DNA of 50,743 nt from Bhargavaea sp. CC-171006 (GTDB taxonomy: Bacteria; Bacillota; Bacilli; Bacillales_A; Planococcaceae), in assembly GCF_009761675.1 (NCBI RefSeq), contig NZ_QUZH01000032.1, forward strand, positions 1-50,743. The letters run 5' to 3'. The position numbers and the translations under genes are program-made. Positions 50,421 through 50,743 of this stretch are shown here, one piece after another. How positions within the stretch are numbered: position 1 is the stretch's first letter; each line of letters begins with the position of its first letter. The notes beneath the pieces are model-generated. The model was not told the DNA's origin. It searched no databases and saw only the letters and a list, made by a program, of their open reading frames with translations.

Positions 50421-50464
50421 GGGCTGGCCCGGCAGGACTGATTACACGGTTGCCAGGCCGGCCC
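50421..50464. repeat. GC-rich inverted repeat upstream of yaaO
   Basis: GGGCTGGCCCGGCA and TGCCAGGCCGGCCC are inverted with 12 of 14 bases matching, around a 16-base loop. No T tract follows, so it is not a terminator. Function unknown. Confidence 0.5.
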
Positions 50465-50483
50465 GCGTTAAAGTTCATCGCGT

Positions 50484-50501
50484 AGCGCTAATATTAGCGC
50501 T
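50484..50501. repeat. 18-bp perfect palindrome
   Basis: AGCGCTAATATTAGCGCT reads the same on both strands. Its AGCGCT ends are the same core as in the array that follows, suggesting a shared binding factor or origin. Confidence 0.7.
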
Positions 50502-50546
50502 CACTCAATATGAATCCGCATTGTGAGAGGGGGAATATGAAGGTAT

Positions 50547-50658
50547 AAGCGCTCATAGATTTCCATGAGCGCTTATTGCCGTTCTATGAGCGCTTGTGTA
50601 TATTCTAAGAGCGCTTGCAGGTCTTCTACGAGCGCTCGCCGAGTTTCTATGAGCACTT
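50547..50658. repeat. Array of 21-bp AGCGCT repeats with inverted leading unit
   Basis: Five copies of a 10-base unit, consensus ATGAGCGCTT, start at 50565, 50586, 50607, 50628 and 50649, exactly 21 bases apart. The 11 bases between copies vary except for a TTCT (or TTC) end. One inverted unit AAGCGCTCAT (50547-50556) precedes the first copy and can pair with it. The array lies between the rRNA operon terminator and the yaaO promoter. It does not resemble CRISPR: the unit is too short and no cas genes are near. Confidence 0.85.
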
Positions 50659-50689
50659 CTGTGAATAGTCCTTCGGACTATTTACGCAC

Positions 50690-50717
50690 AAAAAAACCGC
50701 CTCCATAAGGAGACGGC
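50690..50717 (-). terminator. rRNA operon terminator
   Basis: On the minus strand CCGTCTCC/GGAGGCGG with loop TTAT and seven Ts, directly after the 5S end. Confidence 0.92.
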
Positions 50718-50721
50718 CTTG

Positions 50722-50743
50722 TGCCCAGCGACGTCCTACTCTT
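50722..50743 (-). rRNA. rrf: 5S ribosomal RNA, 3' end
   Basis: On the minus strand the last bases read AGAGTAGGACGTCGCTGGGC, the conserved 3' end of 5S rRNA in Bacillales. The rest of the gene lies beyond the window. It closes an rRNA operon transcribed toward yaaO. Confidence 0.9.

Noticed and set aside
50547-50658. CRISPR array.
   Set aside because: Repeat unit of about 10 conserved bases and 11-base spacers is far too short, and there are no cas genes.
50565-50708. A 47-codon plus-strand frame through the 21-bp array (MSAYCRS, MSACVYS, ... heptad-like repeats).
   Set aside because: A 21-base period is divisible by three, so any frame gives a heptad; no ribosome site stands before the ATG, and the frame ends inside the rRNA terminator.

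Overview
The window is a 50.7 kb piece of the chromosomal core of an endospore-forming Firmicute of the order Bacillales. The gene order is that of the Bacillus subtilis yaaO-to-lysS region near the origin, read here on the minus strand. High GC, many CGG/CCG-rich codons and the reduced version of the region (no yabG, yabS, yabT, yaaR, pabABC or yazB) suggest a Planococcaceae-type genome rather than Bacillus itself. The family is a reasonable inference; I cannot fix the genus. The window is bracketed by two rRNA operons on the minus strand: the 5' part of a 16S gene at the left end (bases 1-402) and the 3' end of a 5S gene at the right edge (about 50722-50743).

Left to right, against the direction of transcription: 16S rRNA with its leader and tandem promoters; lysS; the folate operon folP-folB-folK-dusB; cysK; coaX-hslO-yacD (pantothenate kinase, Hsp33, parvulin-type isomerase); ftsH; tilS-hpt; spoIIE; a plus-strand tRNA-Met; the S1-domain gene yabR; yabP-yabQ-divIC; yabM-mazG(yabN)-rqcP; spoVT; fin and mfd; pth; ctc (L25); glmU-prs; a MecA/PBP3-like lipoprotein penicillin-binding protein; spoVG; purR-ridA; ispE; sspF; veg; rnmV-rsmA; yabE (3D/G5 protein); tatD; metG; the divergent abrB on the plus strand; trmN6-yazA-rsmI; and the operon yaaO-tmk-darA-holB-ricT-yabA. 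All genes are on the minus strand except abrB and the tRNA.

The genes fall into translation and RNA maturation (LysRS, MetRS, DusB, TilS, RsmA, RsmI, TrmN6, RnmV, Pth, RqcP, L25), cofactor and nucleotide supply (folate, CoaX, Hpt, Prs, PurR, Tmk), envelope synthesis and division (GlmU, PBP, DivIC, YabM, SpoVG, YabE, IspE), DNA replication and repair (HolB, YabA, Mfd), and sporulation (SpoIIE, SpoVT, YabP/YabQ, Fin, SspF, AbrB, RicT). The intergenic regions carry readable promoters for several sigma factors: sigma-A (rrn, tRNA-Met, veg, yabE, cysK, metG, abrB), sigma-H before spoVG, sigma-B before ctc, sigma-E before yabP and sigma-G before spoVT. Tandem Spo0A boxes lie behind the abrB promoter. 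Nearly every transcription unit ends in a strong intrinsic terminator.

No unknown multi-gene system is visible; the coding content is a well-known neighbourhood. The unexplained material is in the gaps: a 21-bp-period array of AGCGCT-centred repeats beside the right-hand rRNA operon, a 128-bp element with 16-bp terminal inverted repeats upstream of yabE/rnmV, a composite GC-rich repeat between spoVG and ridA, and phased TGTAAT repeats before tatD.
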